A stretch of 64,000 nt of DNA. Source: Flavobacteriales bacterium (lineage in GTDB: Bacteria > Bacteroidota > Bacteroidia > Flavobacteriales_F > PHOS-HE28). Location: the NCBI GenBank assembly GCA_016712535.1, contig JADJQW010000002.1, forward strand, positions 1,736,001-1,800,000, in the 5' to 3' direction. Shown one piece after another: positions 1-8,082 of the stretch (position 1 is its first letter; every line of letters begins with the position of its first letter). The notes under the pieces were generated by a model. That model had not been told where the DNA came from and did not search any database. It was given only the letters and a program-made list of their open reading frames with translations. The position numbers and the translations under genes are program-made.

Positions 1-172
1 GCGCAGGCCGCGGCGATCGATCAGGAGCGCGGTGTGGGTTTGCGTTGAACGACCGGTCTCGGCCGCAACTCTAGGAAGCACCAGGATTGCGGGGTTGATT
101 CTGTGGGAATGACCGGATAGTCAGGCCTTCTTTCGAAGCACAATCGGGCAATTCCATCACCCGTGCGTGAGA
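1..172. other. left edge, no gene recognised
   Basis: No convincing gene. A 15-codon frame is open from the left edge to a TGA at 46-48 on the plus strand and could be the tail of an upstream gene, but it is too short to judge. The rest is the downstream flank of the minus-strand gene that ends at 173. Confidence 0.4.
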
Positions 173-781
173 TTACCCCATGGGTTGTCGGATAATCGTC
201 CGCAGTTTTTCCGGCGCCACGCGCCGCGCATCGCTCAAGTAGATCTCGCGGTGCTTGCCGCGCGGGGCTTTGCCCTGTTCTTTGATGAAGGCATGCAGCT
301 TCTCGATCGTGGGACCTTCGGTGGCGTAGGGTCCAACATGCAGGATCTGCGCGCAAGCGCCTTCGGTCATGTCCTCCAGGCGTACCAGCCCGATCGCGGG
401 CAGCACCTTTTTCTTGCGCTCCAGCTCGGCTTTCGCGGCCTTCAAGGTCCTCGTATTGATGACGGACGGCTGCATGATCATGGCCGTCCACTTCCATCTG
501 GACTTGTTCGCCGTCATGAAGTCGCTCATGTCATCGGCCCACCAGATGGCTTCGAGCGGCATCACCGGGTAGTCGATGGCCTCGGGCCCTTTCTTCAGCA
601 TGAACTTCATCGTGTAAGAAAGACCATAGAGCGTGGTGATGGCATCGGCGAAGGCCTTGCTGGTGTTCGGATCGCCGTGGCCATCGATCATCAGGTAGCG
701 CAGCTTGGGCACCTTGATCACCGCTGGCTTGGTCGTGGCTTTGTACAACGCGGCGAATTCCTTCTTCAGGTCGGTCTTCAT
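173..781 (-). CDS. GyrI-like small-molecule-binding domain protein
   Basis: A 202-residue soluble protein without signal peptide. The opening (KVPKLRYLMIDGHGDPN) and the close (LSDARRVAPEKLRTIIRQPM) are characteristic of stand-alone GyrI-like proteins, related to the effector-binding domain of AraC/MerR-type regulators and to SBP-type detoxifying hydrolases. Aromatic residues in the middle (IWWADDMSDF, RWKW) fit the hydrophobic ligand pocket of that fold. It has no DNA-binding domain, so it is more likely a ligand-binding or cyclopropanoid-hydrolase-type protein than a transcription factor. Substrate unknown. Length matches the family. It is separated from the next gene by about 140 bp and seems monocistronic. 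Confidence 0.75.
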   Translation of the reverse strand: MKTDLKKEFAALYKATTKPAVIKVPKLRYLMIDGHGDPNTSKAFADAITTLYGLSYTMKFMLKKGPEAIDYPVMPLEAIWWADDMSDFMTANKSRWKWTAMIMQPSVINTRTLKAAKAELERKKKVLPAIGLVRLEDMTEGACAQILHVGPYATEGPTIEKLHAFIKEQGKAPRGKHREIYLSDARRVAPEKLRTIIRQPMG

Positions 782-924
782 GATGAAGGAAAAGTACTGA
801 TCACTGCGGTCCCTGATATGACGGGCATCAGCCTCCGCTGAGCCTCGAGATAGGTGCTGGTCCTCTTGTGCGGACTTGTCTCAGTGCTGCACATACGGAA
901 CCACGGAGAAAGTGGAATCGTGCC

Positions 925-1183
925 TCAATGATCGTAGCTGATCGCCCGGCTCACTTTGTAGTCCGTGCCTTCCTTCCGCCTCACCATGTTGTTCTTGTCC
1001 CGGCTCGTTGGCCGGGAGTGCCGCAGTCCTCTTTCCCGTTCTCCGTGTGGCAGAAGCGGTGCTGGCAGATCTCCAGCAAGCCGTCCTTGCCGAGGGGGTA
1101 GACCTCCAGTGTGCCGGGCACCAGCTCACGCTGCAGGCCAGTGCTCGCGTTACGAGCGAAAAGACCGCAGGAATTGGCCATGC
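925..1183 (-). pseudogene. truncated, frameshifted copy of the NTF2-like gene at 2130-2624
   Basis: The minus strand encodes a close copy of the C-terminal half of the 2130-2624 protein. The first part (981-1183) contains LEVYPLGKDGLLEICQHRFC and HTENGKEDCGT; the frame then changes and the last 20 codons (925-987) read MVRRKEGTDYKVSRAISYDH, matching the end of the intact protein. Where the intact gene has 4 nt (encoding part of FKN), this copy has about 21 nt that include a 6-bp inverted repeat (999-1004 and 1011-1016), a net gain of 17 nt that breaks the frame. The 5' half is missing; the copy abuts the stop codon of the gene at 1208-2098. It is a degenerate duplication, not an expressed full-length gene. 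Confidence 0.8.
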
Positions 1184-1207
1184 TGGCCGCGGAACCGACA
1201 CACGACC

Positions 1208-2098
1208 TCAATAGTCCACCACCACACGGAAACGCTTCTCATCCAACATTCCAAGAGATTCCAGTTCAGTGCCGTTCCACCACAAGCGCTCACGTAGTAC
1301 CGTGCGGATGACGTATGGCGCTGTGCCTTCCTCCATATCGGCCTCCTTGGGCTCTTCATAGTCCGATACAACGCGGATGATCGCATCGGGTGCGCCCTCC
1401 ATATCGGAAGGGTAGAGGAACATCGTATTGGTGCTGTACTCTCCGTCCGGTGATCCCATCAGGTCGGCCACGTGATGAAAATGACCGCCGCTCCAGAACA
1501 CCACGACCTCGCCGGTCGCGCAACCACAACCACCAACACAAGGCACAGCGAGCGTGATGATGTCGTCCAGGCCCATCATCCCGCGGTCGCCGATGCTGGT
1601 GACCTGCTCGAAACTCCACGCGAACGAGCGCACGACAATGCGGTCGAGAACATCGCCATGGCGGACCGCTGTGATCCGGTAGCTGTAGTCGATGCGCGTG
1701 GTGTCTCCTGGTGGAGTGATGTGGTCGAGGCCCGCAAGGAATTTCACGTTGGGGTCGCCGTGGCTGCCGAAAGCGAACTGCGCGATGGAGCCGCCCCAGA
1801 GATAGCCCGTGAGTTTGCCCGTGCTCACCTGGTACCAGTAGCTGCGTACGCCGTCCACCTCCAGCGTATCCCGCACCAGGCTGTCCAGGATTACCGCCGT
1901 ACCTGGCGATAGCCGCGCGACGATCGCCGCAGATGTGCTGGGCGCCGAACGGAGCGGAGCTTCATCGCGGAACACGTACGCTGGCGGCGCCTCCTCCGGG
2001 AACAAGTATTGGTTGCGCGGAGTGTGGACAACGAAGGCCGGATCCTGCGCGAGGAGGCCGTTGCAAGCGAGAAGGAACAGCAGAATGAGTGCGCGCAT
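1208..2098 (-). CDS. secreted SH3-like domain protein
   Basis: 296 residues. An N-terminal signal peptide (MRALILLFLLACNGLLAQ, cleavage near residue 18) indicates export. Residues about 40-115 have the layout of a bacterial SH3 domain (APLRSAPSTSAAIVARLSPG followed by YWYQVSTGKLTGYLWGGSIA). The remainder, with a Cys-rich GGCGCATGE stretch and HFHHVADLMG, is not a domain I recognise. It is likely a periplasmic or surface protein. It lies 31 nt downstream of the NTF2-like gene on the same strand and may be co-transcribed with it. Beyond the SH3-like fold no function can be assigned. Confidence 0.7.
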   Translation of the reverse strand: MRALILLFLLACNGLLAQDPAFVVHTPRNQYLFPEEAPPAYVFRDEAPLRSAPSTSAAIVARLSPGTAVILDSLVRDTLEVDGVRSYWYQVSTGKLTGYLWGGSIAQFAFGSHGDPNVKFLAGLDHITPPGDTTRIDYSYRITAVRHGDVLDRIVVRSFAWSFEQVTSIGDRGMMGLDDIITLAVPCVGGCGCATGEVVVFWSGGHFHHVADLMGSPDGEYSTNTMFLYPSDMEGAPDAIIRVVSDYEEPKEADMEEGTAPYVIRTVLRERLWWNGTELESLGMLDEKRFRVVVDY

Positions 2099-2129
2099 GA
2101 CTACCCGCTACAAAGATCAGGCTGATCGC

Positions 2130-2624
2130 TCAGTGATCGTAGCTGATCACCCGGCAGACTTTGTAGCCGGTACTGTCCCGCCGCCACACCATGATGTTCT
2201 TGAAGGTGCCGCAGTCCTCTTTCCCGTTCTCCGTGTGGCAGAAGCGGTGTTGGCACACTTCCAGTAGGCCGAAGTCCCCGAGCGGATACACTTCCAAGCT
2301 GCCCGGCACCATCTCGCGGTGCAGACCGGTGTCCGCATTGCGCGTGAAGAGGCCGCGGAAGTTGGCCATGGTGCTGTCGTAGCCCGCAAGGCCGGTCTTG
2401 TCGTGGTAGAACTCGAGGTCCGGGGTGAACCAAGTGCCGAGGCGATCGGCATCATGGGCATTGAAGGCGCAGAACATCGCGCTATCGAGCGCGGCGATGG
2501 TGGCCACCAGCTCGACTTCCGAGGTGGAAGGCACGTGCTGCGAAGTCGATTGTGCTTCCGTGGGATGCAGGAGTACGATCAATGCTGCGCAAGGGAGGAG
2601 CAGGCCGGACGACCGGGGGCGCAT
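2130..2624 (-). CDS. secreted NTF2-like (DUF4440/SnoaL-type) protein
   Basis: 164 residues from the ATG at 2624 (MRPRSSGLLLPCAALIVLL), chosen because it gives a signal peptide; an in-frame upstream start would add 20 residues of non-signal sequence. After the signal come the hallmarks of the cone-shaped NTF2 fold: a helix with LVATIAALDSAMFCAFNAHD, then FTPDLEFYHDKTG, and closing strands ending VWRRDSTGYKVCRVISYDH. DUF4440 members are small ligand-binding or isomerase-like proteins of mostly unknown role. A broken partial copy lies at 925-1183, on the far side of the next gene. Confidence 0.75.
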   Translation of the reverse strand: MRPRSSGLLLPCAALIVLLHPTEAQSTSQHVPSTSEVELVATIAALDSAMFCAFNAHDADRLGTWFTPDLEFYHDKTGLAGYDSTMANFRGLFTRNADTGLHREMVPGSLEVYPLGDFGLLEVCQHRFCHTENGKEDCGTFKNIMVWRRDSTGYKVCRVISYDH

Positions 2625-2655
2625 GATGGACACGATGGAGACTGGTCGTACGACC

Positions 2656-4284
2656 CTACTTGATGCGCTTGCCTTCCATGGCACCGCCCTGGTTGAAGGT
2701 GAGGCGCTTCACCGTGCCGTCCGTTTCCGGGTGGAATTCGATCGTGGCATCCACCTCTTTCAGGAAGAACTTGTGCGGTGCCTCGCCGAACACTTCCAGT
2801 TCGCTCTGGCGCGTGGGCAATGCGAAGAGGCGATCGCCATCGGCGCGGAAAGTGAGGGTGAAGCCGGGCATCAACTCGAACTCGCCCGCATAGGCTTGCA
2901 GGTCGGCGTTCTTCAGCGGAATCGCCACACGCGGCTTCGGCAGCGGCTTGTCCGAACGGGTGAGCTGCTCATCGCCGCTGCGCGAGAGGAACCGGGCACC
3001 GGTCACCTTGCCATCGGTGCGCTGGAAGGCCAGGGTGATCACATCCCCCTCGAACAGGAAGCGGTCGTTGCCCAGGTAGCGCAGGGGCTTGGGCGAGCTG
3101 CCCTGACGCATGGAACTCAGCTTGTTCCCTTCGGCGGTGAGGTAGCGCTCGACGCCCTCGGGGTTCACGTACACTCCGGTGTACGCCATCGCTTCTGCTT
3201 CGGTGAGCGGCATTTCAGGTCCGCCGTAGGGTTTGCCCAGGGCGATCGCAGCGAGTTTCGGCGCAAGGTTGTTGGCATCATCGCTTTCGCGGTTCACCAG
3301 CACCGCCACATAGATGTCCTCCTTGGGCAGGTACAGGCTCGCGCTCACGAAGCCATCGATGCCGCCGTTGTGCTCGATTGTGGGGCTGCCCTGCACGTTC
3401 TGGAACCCCCAGCCGAATCCGTACGGGTTCGTTGTTCCATCCGCCAGCGTCACCGGCTGATGCGCCTGCGCGAGCCGCGCCACCGGCACCAGTTTCCCGG
3501 CGAACACGCTCGTATTCCAATTCCACAGATCGCCTACCGTGCTGCGGATGTTGCCTGCGGCGAGCGGCCAGCTCATGCTGATCGCGGCCGCGGGTTTCCA
3601 GCCTTGCGTGTCCTCCGCATAGCCGTGGGCTTCGGCAGGCGTGCCCTGGACCATGGACGCGGTGGTGTGGCGCATGCCCGCAGGGGTGAAGAGGTGTTCG
3701 TTCGCGTAGTCCGCCCAGGTTTGCCCGCTGGCCTTCTCGAGGATCGCACTGAGCAGGATGTAGCCGCTGTTGCTGTAGCTCCATTTCGTTCCCGGCGCGA
3801 ACTCCAGCGGCAGGTCGGCGAAGAGCGCGATCAGGCTTTTCAGATCGATGTCCTTGGCATAGGCGTCCGGTGTGTAGTGGGGCCCGTCAGTGAAATTGGG
3901 AATGCCCGAGGTATGCGTGAGCAGATGCCGGATGGTGATCGGCTGCTCTTTCCTGGGGAAGTCCACGTACGTCTGGATCTCGTCGTGGAGCTTCAGCTTG
4001 CCGGCCTCCGCCAGTTGAAGGATGGAAACGGCCGCGAATTGCTTGGTCACGCTGCCGATGCGGAACTGATGGTCCGTGGTGAGCGGCGTCTTCGTGGGGA
4101 CATCGGCCAGGCCCAGCGCACGCTCATAGAGCACCTTGCCGCCTTTTGCGACCAGCACGGCGCCACCGGGCGCGTCAGCGGTGAAATGGGCTTGCATTTC
4201 CGCATCGTAGGCGGCCTTGTTCGTTTGCGCCTGCAGCGCAGCGGCGATAAGCAGTGAAGCGAATAGCGTGAGATGGCGTGGCAT
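2656..4284 (-). CDS. serine hydrolase, class C beta-lactamase family
   Basis: 542 residues from the ATG at 4284 (MPRHLTLFASLLIAAALQAQ, a clear signal peptide; the frame is open further upstream but without signal features). The beta-lactamase/transpeptidase fold shows its three motifs: SVTK at 78-81 (nucleophile Ser78, Lys81), YSN at 170-172 and HNGG at 305-308. A further domain of about 150 residues follows, ending FNQGGAMEGKRIK, as in many Bacteroidota homologues that carry a C-terminal lipocalin-like or DUF3471-like domain. Likely a periplasmic esterase or D-aminopeptidase; a true beta-lactamase is less likely. Second of three such hydrolases in the window. Confidence 0.85.
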   Translation of the reverse strand: MPRHLTLFASLLIAAALQAQTNKAAYDAEMQAHFTADAPGGAVLVAKGGKVLYERALGLADVPTKTPLTTDHQFRIGSVTKQFAAVSILQLAEAGKLKLHDEIQTYVDFPRKEQPITIRHLLTHTSGIPNFTDGPHYTPDAYAKDIDLKSLIALFADLPLEFAPGTKWSYSNSGYILLSAILEKASGQTWADYANEHLFTPAGMRHTTASMVQGTPAEAHGYAEDTQGWKPAAAISMSWPLAAGNIRSTVGDLWNWNTSVFAGKLVPVARLAQAHQPVTLADGTTNPYGFGWGFQNVQGSPTIEHNGGIDGFVSASLYLPKEDIYVAVLVNRESDDANNLAPKLAAIALGKPYGGPEMPLTEAEAMAYTGVYVNPEGVERYLTAEGNKLSSMRQGSSPKPLRYLGNDRFLFEGDVITLAFQRTDGKVTGARFLSRSGDEQLTRSDKPLPKPRVAIPLKNADLQAYAGEFELMPGFTLTFRADGDRLFALPTRQSELEVFGEAPHKFFLKEVDATIEFHPETDGTVKRLTFNQGGAMEGKRIK

Positions 4285-4529
4285 GATCGGTGGTTGGTTC
4301 GGCGAATGTGACGCAAGCATCGCGAATCGCGTTACAGACGGTGAGGAGCGGACGAGCAATGGGGTGGACGGAAAGCCGCCTTCGCTCAGGTTCCGCAGTA
4401 CCGCCGGATCGCGATGCCCATTGAACGCCTGTCGCTGATCCAGCAAGGCATGTTGAACGTGATCGTCATCGGGTCAAGCTGCAGTATCCGGCTCGATCCA
4501 ACTCCGACATGGAATGAAGGGTCAGACGG

Positions 4530-6029
4530 CTAATCGATACGGATGAAGTCATTGTCATTGTACCGAAGGCCGCTCGCGCGCCCGTCGCTCAGCCGGAAGC
4601 CGATCACCTCACCGCGACCGGGGATCAGTTCCACGCGGATGGTCTCCGGCTCGGTGAACGCGGTCGCCGTGCAACGCAGATTGCCGATGGACACCTGCAG
4701 TGCCGAGCCATCCGTGCGCACCTCCATGGTGCCCAGCTTCGCCGAGGTGTAGCGGCCGGCATAGGCTGAGCGCTCCTTGCTCAGGGTCCAAGGCCGCTGC
4801 GCCCGTTGCGCGATGCCCGCTTCGATCCGCGTACGGATCCCTTTCAGTTGCTCCGCGAAGGCATCCACTTGGGACATGTCGAATGCATGCCCGTCGATCA
4901 GGAGATGGTCGTACAGCGCGCCAGCCAACATGTCCGCCAACCGGCCACCGCTCACGTCCTCATTCACCATCACCGCGACCGCCATGCGTTTGCCAGGCAT
5001 GAACGAGGCGAGCGCCGCATGCCCTGCGAAGCCGCCGGAGTGGTGGGCCACCGGTTCCCCCTTGTACGATCCGATCATCCACCCGGCTCCGCTCTGGTCG
5101 GCTGCGAACAGGCGCTGTTCCCGGCCAGGGACTATCACCAAAGGCACTGAGGTGGATCGCATGACCACCGCCGGGATCACCTGCTTCCCATCGAGCATGC
5201 CTTCGTTCACATGCAACTGCAGCCAGCGCGCCATGTCCTGCGCCGTGGTGATGAGCCCGCCCGCCGATTGCATGGTGTTGTCCTGCTTCTCCAGCGGTAC
5301 GGGTTGCGTGGTGGACAGCACCGAGTACGGCTTCGCGATCGTCCATCCGTTCTTCTGGGCGAGCGAGATGTACGCGGTGGTGCGCGTCATGCCCGCAGGG
5401 TCGAACACCTTTTCCTTCAGCAGGTCCTTCCATGAGCGGCCGGTAGCGCGCTGCACCACCATCCCATAGATGTTGTAGCCCACGTTCGTGTACTCGTAGT
5501 TACCGTACCCCGCTTCGTTGGGGGTGCAGTGCTTCATGAGGTCATCGAGCAGGGCCGGGGCATGATCACCGGAGAACGCCAGGCGCCAACTGATGGCGGC
5601 GTTGTCCAGGCCGGAGGTGTGGGTGAGCAGATCCCGAAGGTGGACCTGGTTCAAGTCGATGCTGTCGAGCACCAAGGCCGGGTAGTACTTGCCGAGCGGG
5701 TCGTCCAGCTTGAGCGTGCCTTCGGCATCGAGGATCGCGGCCAGCAGCGCTGTGAAGGGCTTGGTGGCGGATGCGATGTAGTAGCACGTGGCCCCGTCGG
5801 CCGATCGCTTGTTCTCCAGATCGGCCATGCCGTAGCCCTCGGCGATCAAGGCCTTGCCATCCTTCACTACGGTCACCGCAAGACCAGGGATGCCGAGTTC
5901 CTTGACCATGGATCGCAGGAAGGCGTCCGCTTCGGTCTTGAACGGATCGGCCACGTGACCCTGGCCATTGGCGAGCGGGGCGATCAATAGCGCGAACGGG
6001 AGAAGGCAGCAGGTCATGATGCGCGGCAT
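4530..6029 (-). CDS. serine hydrolase, class C beta-lactamase family
   Basis: 499 residues beginning with a signal peptide (MPRIMTCCLLPFALLIAPLA). Motifs of the family are in order: SATK at 87-90 with the nucleophilic serine, YTN at 180-182, and HHSGG near residue 330. The C-terminal about 100 residues form a beta-rich extension (AYAGRYTSAKLGTMEV...). It shares strand and fold with the gene at 2656-4284 but similarity appears only moderate, so the two are paralogues and not a recent duplication. Probably a periplasmic peptidase or esterase. The 245 bp between them show no gene. Confidence 0.85.
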   Translation of the reverse strand: MPRIMTCCLLPFALLIAPLANGQGHVADPFKTEADAFLRSMVKELGIPGLAVTVVKDGKALIAEGYGMADLENKRSADGATCYYIASATKPFTALLAAILDAEGTLKLDDPLGKYYPALVLDSIDLNQVHLRDLLTHTSGLDNAAISWRLAFSGDHAPALLDDLMKHCTPNEAGYGNYEYTNVGYNIYGMVVQRATGRSWKDLLKEKVFDPAGMTRTTAYISLAQKNGWTIAKPYSVLSTTQPVPLEKQDNTMQSAGGLITTAQDMARWLQLHVNEGMLDGKQVIPAVVMRSTSVPLVIVPGREQRLFAADQSGAGWMIGSYKGEPVAHHSGGFAGHAALASFMPGKRMAVAVMVNEDVSGGRLADMLAGALYDHLLIDGHAFDMSQVDAFAEQLKGIRTRIEAGIAQRAQRPWTLSKERSAYAGRYTSAKLGTMEVRTDGSALQVSIGNLRCTATAFTEPETIRVELIPGRGEVIGFRLSDGRASGLRYNDNDFIRID

Positions 6030-6460
6030 GGGCAGCGGTTTTCCGATGGGACACCGGCTTTGGAACCCCGGTTACGGATATGGTGCGGGACGTTCAGCCT
6101 GGATGAGGATGATGAACTGGACGGCATAGGACGCGCGAAAGGGTGAGTCCCGGGCGTGGCCTCTTGGAAGCCAAGCCTCGTCTCCTGGTTCTGATCGCCA
6201 AAGGCACGGCAGAAGCATGGCCGGTGATCGCGCCCTTAGGGGTGGGCTGATGGCACTGTTGGACCGAGCGCAGCGCGCGAGCCGAATTCCCGGTCTGAAA
6301 TGGGAATTGATGGACGAATAGGACCCAGGTCGCGGCCGTTGTTCGCTGTTCTTGATTCGATGTCACCACGAATCAGTTCGGTGATGTCCGCTTGCAGTTG
6401 CGCGGAAGATGCCTATCCTTAGGGCCTGAACAACCGGCCTTGGAACAGAACGAACCGATA
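6030..6460. other. divergent intergenic region, no gene seen
   Basis: About 430 bp between divergently transcribed units. A 91-codon minus-strand frame (6094-6369) has no signal peptide, recognisable motif or family resemblance, and I do not accept it. The segment should hold promoters for both sides; TATCCTTA at 6415-6422 is a weak candidate minus-7 element for the operon starting at 6461. Confidence 0.5.
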
Positions 6461-7216
6461 ATGAGCAGCGAACAAGGAGCTACCGAGCCCTTCCTGCGTC
6501 GGCTACAGCCCGTGATGATCGCCATTCCGGTCTTGTTGATCGGCATCTTCACGGTAGTGAGCTACCTGCAGGTGAGTGACATGAACGAGCGGATCACGAG
6601 CTCCGAGACCATGGATCTGCACCTTCTATGGCAGAAGCAGCCGGATGACTCCGTGCTCACCGGCGCGGATTACATGAACCTGCAGCGCTGGCGTGCCCTA
6701 ACCGCCATGGAGAACATGGCCATGACCAAGCGCTACCAGCAAGGGGGGCTGCTGATCATCACGCGCATCTTCACCAAGTATCTCGGCTTCCTCACCGGCA
6801 TGATCATGGCCATTGCGGGTGCGGTGTTCATCATCGGCCGCATCAAGGAGGATCAAAGTGACCTGGCCATCGGCACGGGCGACAAGACGGCGAGCCTGAA
6901 GTCGAGTTCGCCGGGGATCATCTTCGGTGTGCTCGGCACCGCGCTGATGGGCATGACGATCATGCAGCACACGGACATCGGCATCACCGATCGGCCCTTG
7001 TACCTGCATCCGCTGAACACCTACCTCACCAGCGGTCAAGGGCAGGGAGGAGGCCTTGATATCGCATCCATGCTTCAACAAGAGATGTCTCGTGGCGCGG
7101 GAAGCGAAGAGGAATCCGAGGGGGCGGACAGCAACGTGCAGCCAGGCCCCATTGCACCAGCGGACCGAACGGCCCCAAGCAACATGGTGGATCCAGATGA
7201 AGTTGAGGACCCATGA
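6461..7216 (+). CDS. membrane protein of unknown function, first gene of three
   Basis: 251 residues from the ATG at 6461. Three hydrophobic segments are visible: about 16-37 (VMIAIPVLLIGIFTVVSYL), about 105-128 (YLGFLTGMIMAIAGAVFIIG) and about 148-166 (GIIFGVLGTALMGMTIM). The loop between the first two contains LHLLWQKQPDD and RWRALTAMENMAM; the C-terminal 70 residues are polar, acidic and Pro-rich. I do not recognise the family. It overlaps the next gene by 4 nt (ATGA), so the two are translationally coupled, implying that the membrane protein works together with the exported products downstream. Confidence 0.7.
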   Translation: MSSEQGATEPFLRRLQPVMIAIPVLLIGIFTVVSYLQVSDMNERITSSETMDLHLLWQKQPDDSVLTGADYMNLQRWRALTAMENMAMTKRYQQGGLLIITRIFTKYLGFLTGMIMAIAGAVFIIGRIKEDQSDLAIGTGDKTASLKSSSPGIIFGVLGTALMGMTIMQHTDIGITDRPLYLHPLNTYLTSGQGQGGGLDIASMLQQEMSRGAGSEEESEGADSNVQPGPIAPADRTAPSNMVDPDEVEDP

Positions 7217-8082
7217 GCCCGCGTTCGCTGCTGATCGCGATCCTTTTCCTTGGCTGTCTGCCCGTCGCAGCGCAGGTTGGGAAGTCGATCATTCCGGTTT
7301 ACACGTTCCAAGCCATGTTGGAGGCGGGGCAGTACAGTGCGCTTCACGATAGCGCGAAGGCGCTTCGCGATGGCACATCGATCGGCGATCATTATATCCT
7401 CGATTACTACATCGCCATGGCCCTCTGTAAGTCGCAGTGTTGCGAGGAGAAGCGAAACAAATGGTGGGCGCATCTGCTTGATGAGCATTCACCACCGCCC
7501 GGCATCCGGGCTCTCTTCGAGCGAAGTCGCAACTCCTGTAGGACAGGGCAGCCTGAAAGCGAAACGATGATCACTGCGCTTTCCGGCATAAGGATCGAGT
7601 CTGGTGTTCGAGGTAACGGCACTCCGGACCAGAACAGGGTCAGAGAGAAGATGCTCTTGATCGAACAGGAGAAGGCGAGCCACGCGATCATCTTGGAGGT
7701 GCTGGGTCGACTATCCGTCGCGGATGATCCGCGCCGCTCAAAGGCCATCGAAGCGGAGATCGAATTCGAGAACAAAAGGCACACGAGTGCAGTGGATTCC
7801 TTGCGCGATGTATACATGGATCCTAGTGCACGTGGGATCAAGGAGGAGAATGAGGAGATCCGCAGGCGCAATGAGGAAGTGCAATCCCTCGGGTCATTGA
7901 CCGGTACGGCATTTTCCGAAGACGGGCAGGTCAAGCCACTTCCGTACCTGATTCCGGTCGAACCCGCTGTAGAAGGCGAACCGGCCACTGTAGTGAAGAT
8001 GGACGCGATGGAGCACGCCCGCTGGATGACACGCGCCATCGCTCCTGGTAGCGTCGCTGTGGAGGAAATCGCTGAACCATGA
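7213..8082 (+). CDS. secreted protein of unknown function, paralogue of the next gene's N-terminal part
   Basis: 289 residues with a signal peptide (MSPRSLLIAILFLGCLPVAA). Its pattern YSALHDSAKALRD, YILDYYIAMALC, WWAHLLDE parallels YGELYKEAIDIRK, YAIDYLIASALHG, WLDHLLDS in the protein encoded next, and RHTSAVDSLRDVY parallels DSTAGMDTLRRVM. The two therefore share a helical, TPR-like N-terminal region, but this one lacks the peptidase domain. The centre is rich in charged helix (IKEENEEIRRRNEEVQSL). ATGA overlaps at both ends show it is in one operon with its neighbours. Function unknown; possibly a partner or regulator of the peptidase. Confidence 0.7.
   Translation: MSPRSLLIAILFLGCLPVAAQVGKSIIPVYTFQAMLEAGQYSALHDSAKALRDGTSIGDHYILDYYIAMALCKSQCCEEKRNKWWAHLLDEHSPPPGIRALFERSRNSCRTGQPESETMITALSGIRIESGVRGNGTPDQNRVREKMLLIEQEKASHAIILEVLGRLSVADDPRRSKAIEAEIEFENKRHTSAVDSLRDVYMDPSARGIKEENEEIRRRNEEVQSLGSLTGTAFSEDGQVKPLPYLIPVEPAVEGEPATVVKMDAMEHARWMTRAIAPGSVAVEEIAEP

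Noticed and set aside
2425..4257. 610-codon open frame on the plus strand opposite the serine hydrolase
   Set aside because: Antisense shadow of a high-GC gene: the minus strand has signal peptide and all catalytic motifs, whereas this frame is Arg/His/Glu-rich without any recognisable domain.
6094..6369. 91-codon minus-strand frame in the divergent intergenic region
   Set aside because: No signal, motif or family resemblance, and it occupies the promoter region of the operon at 6461.
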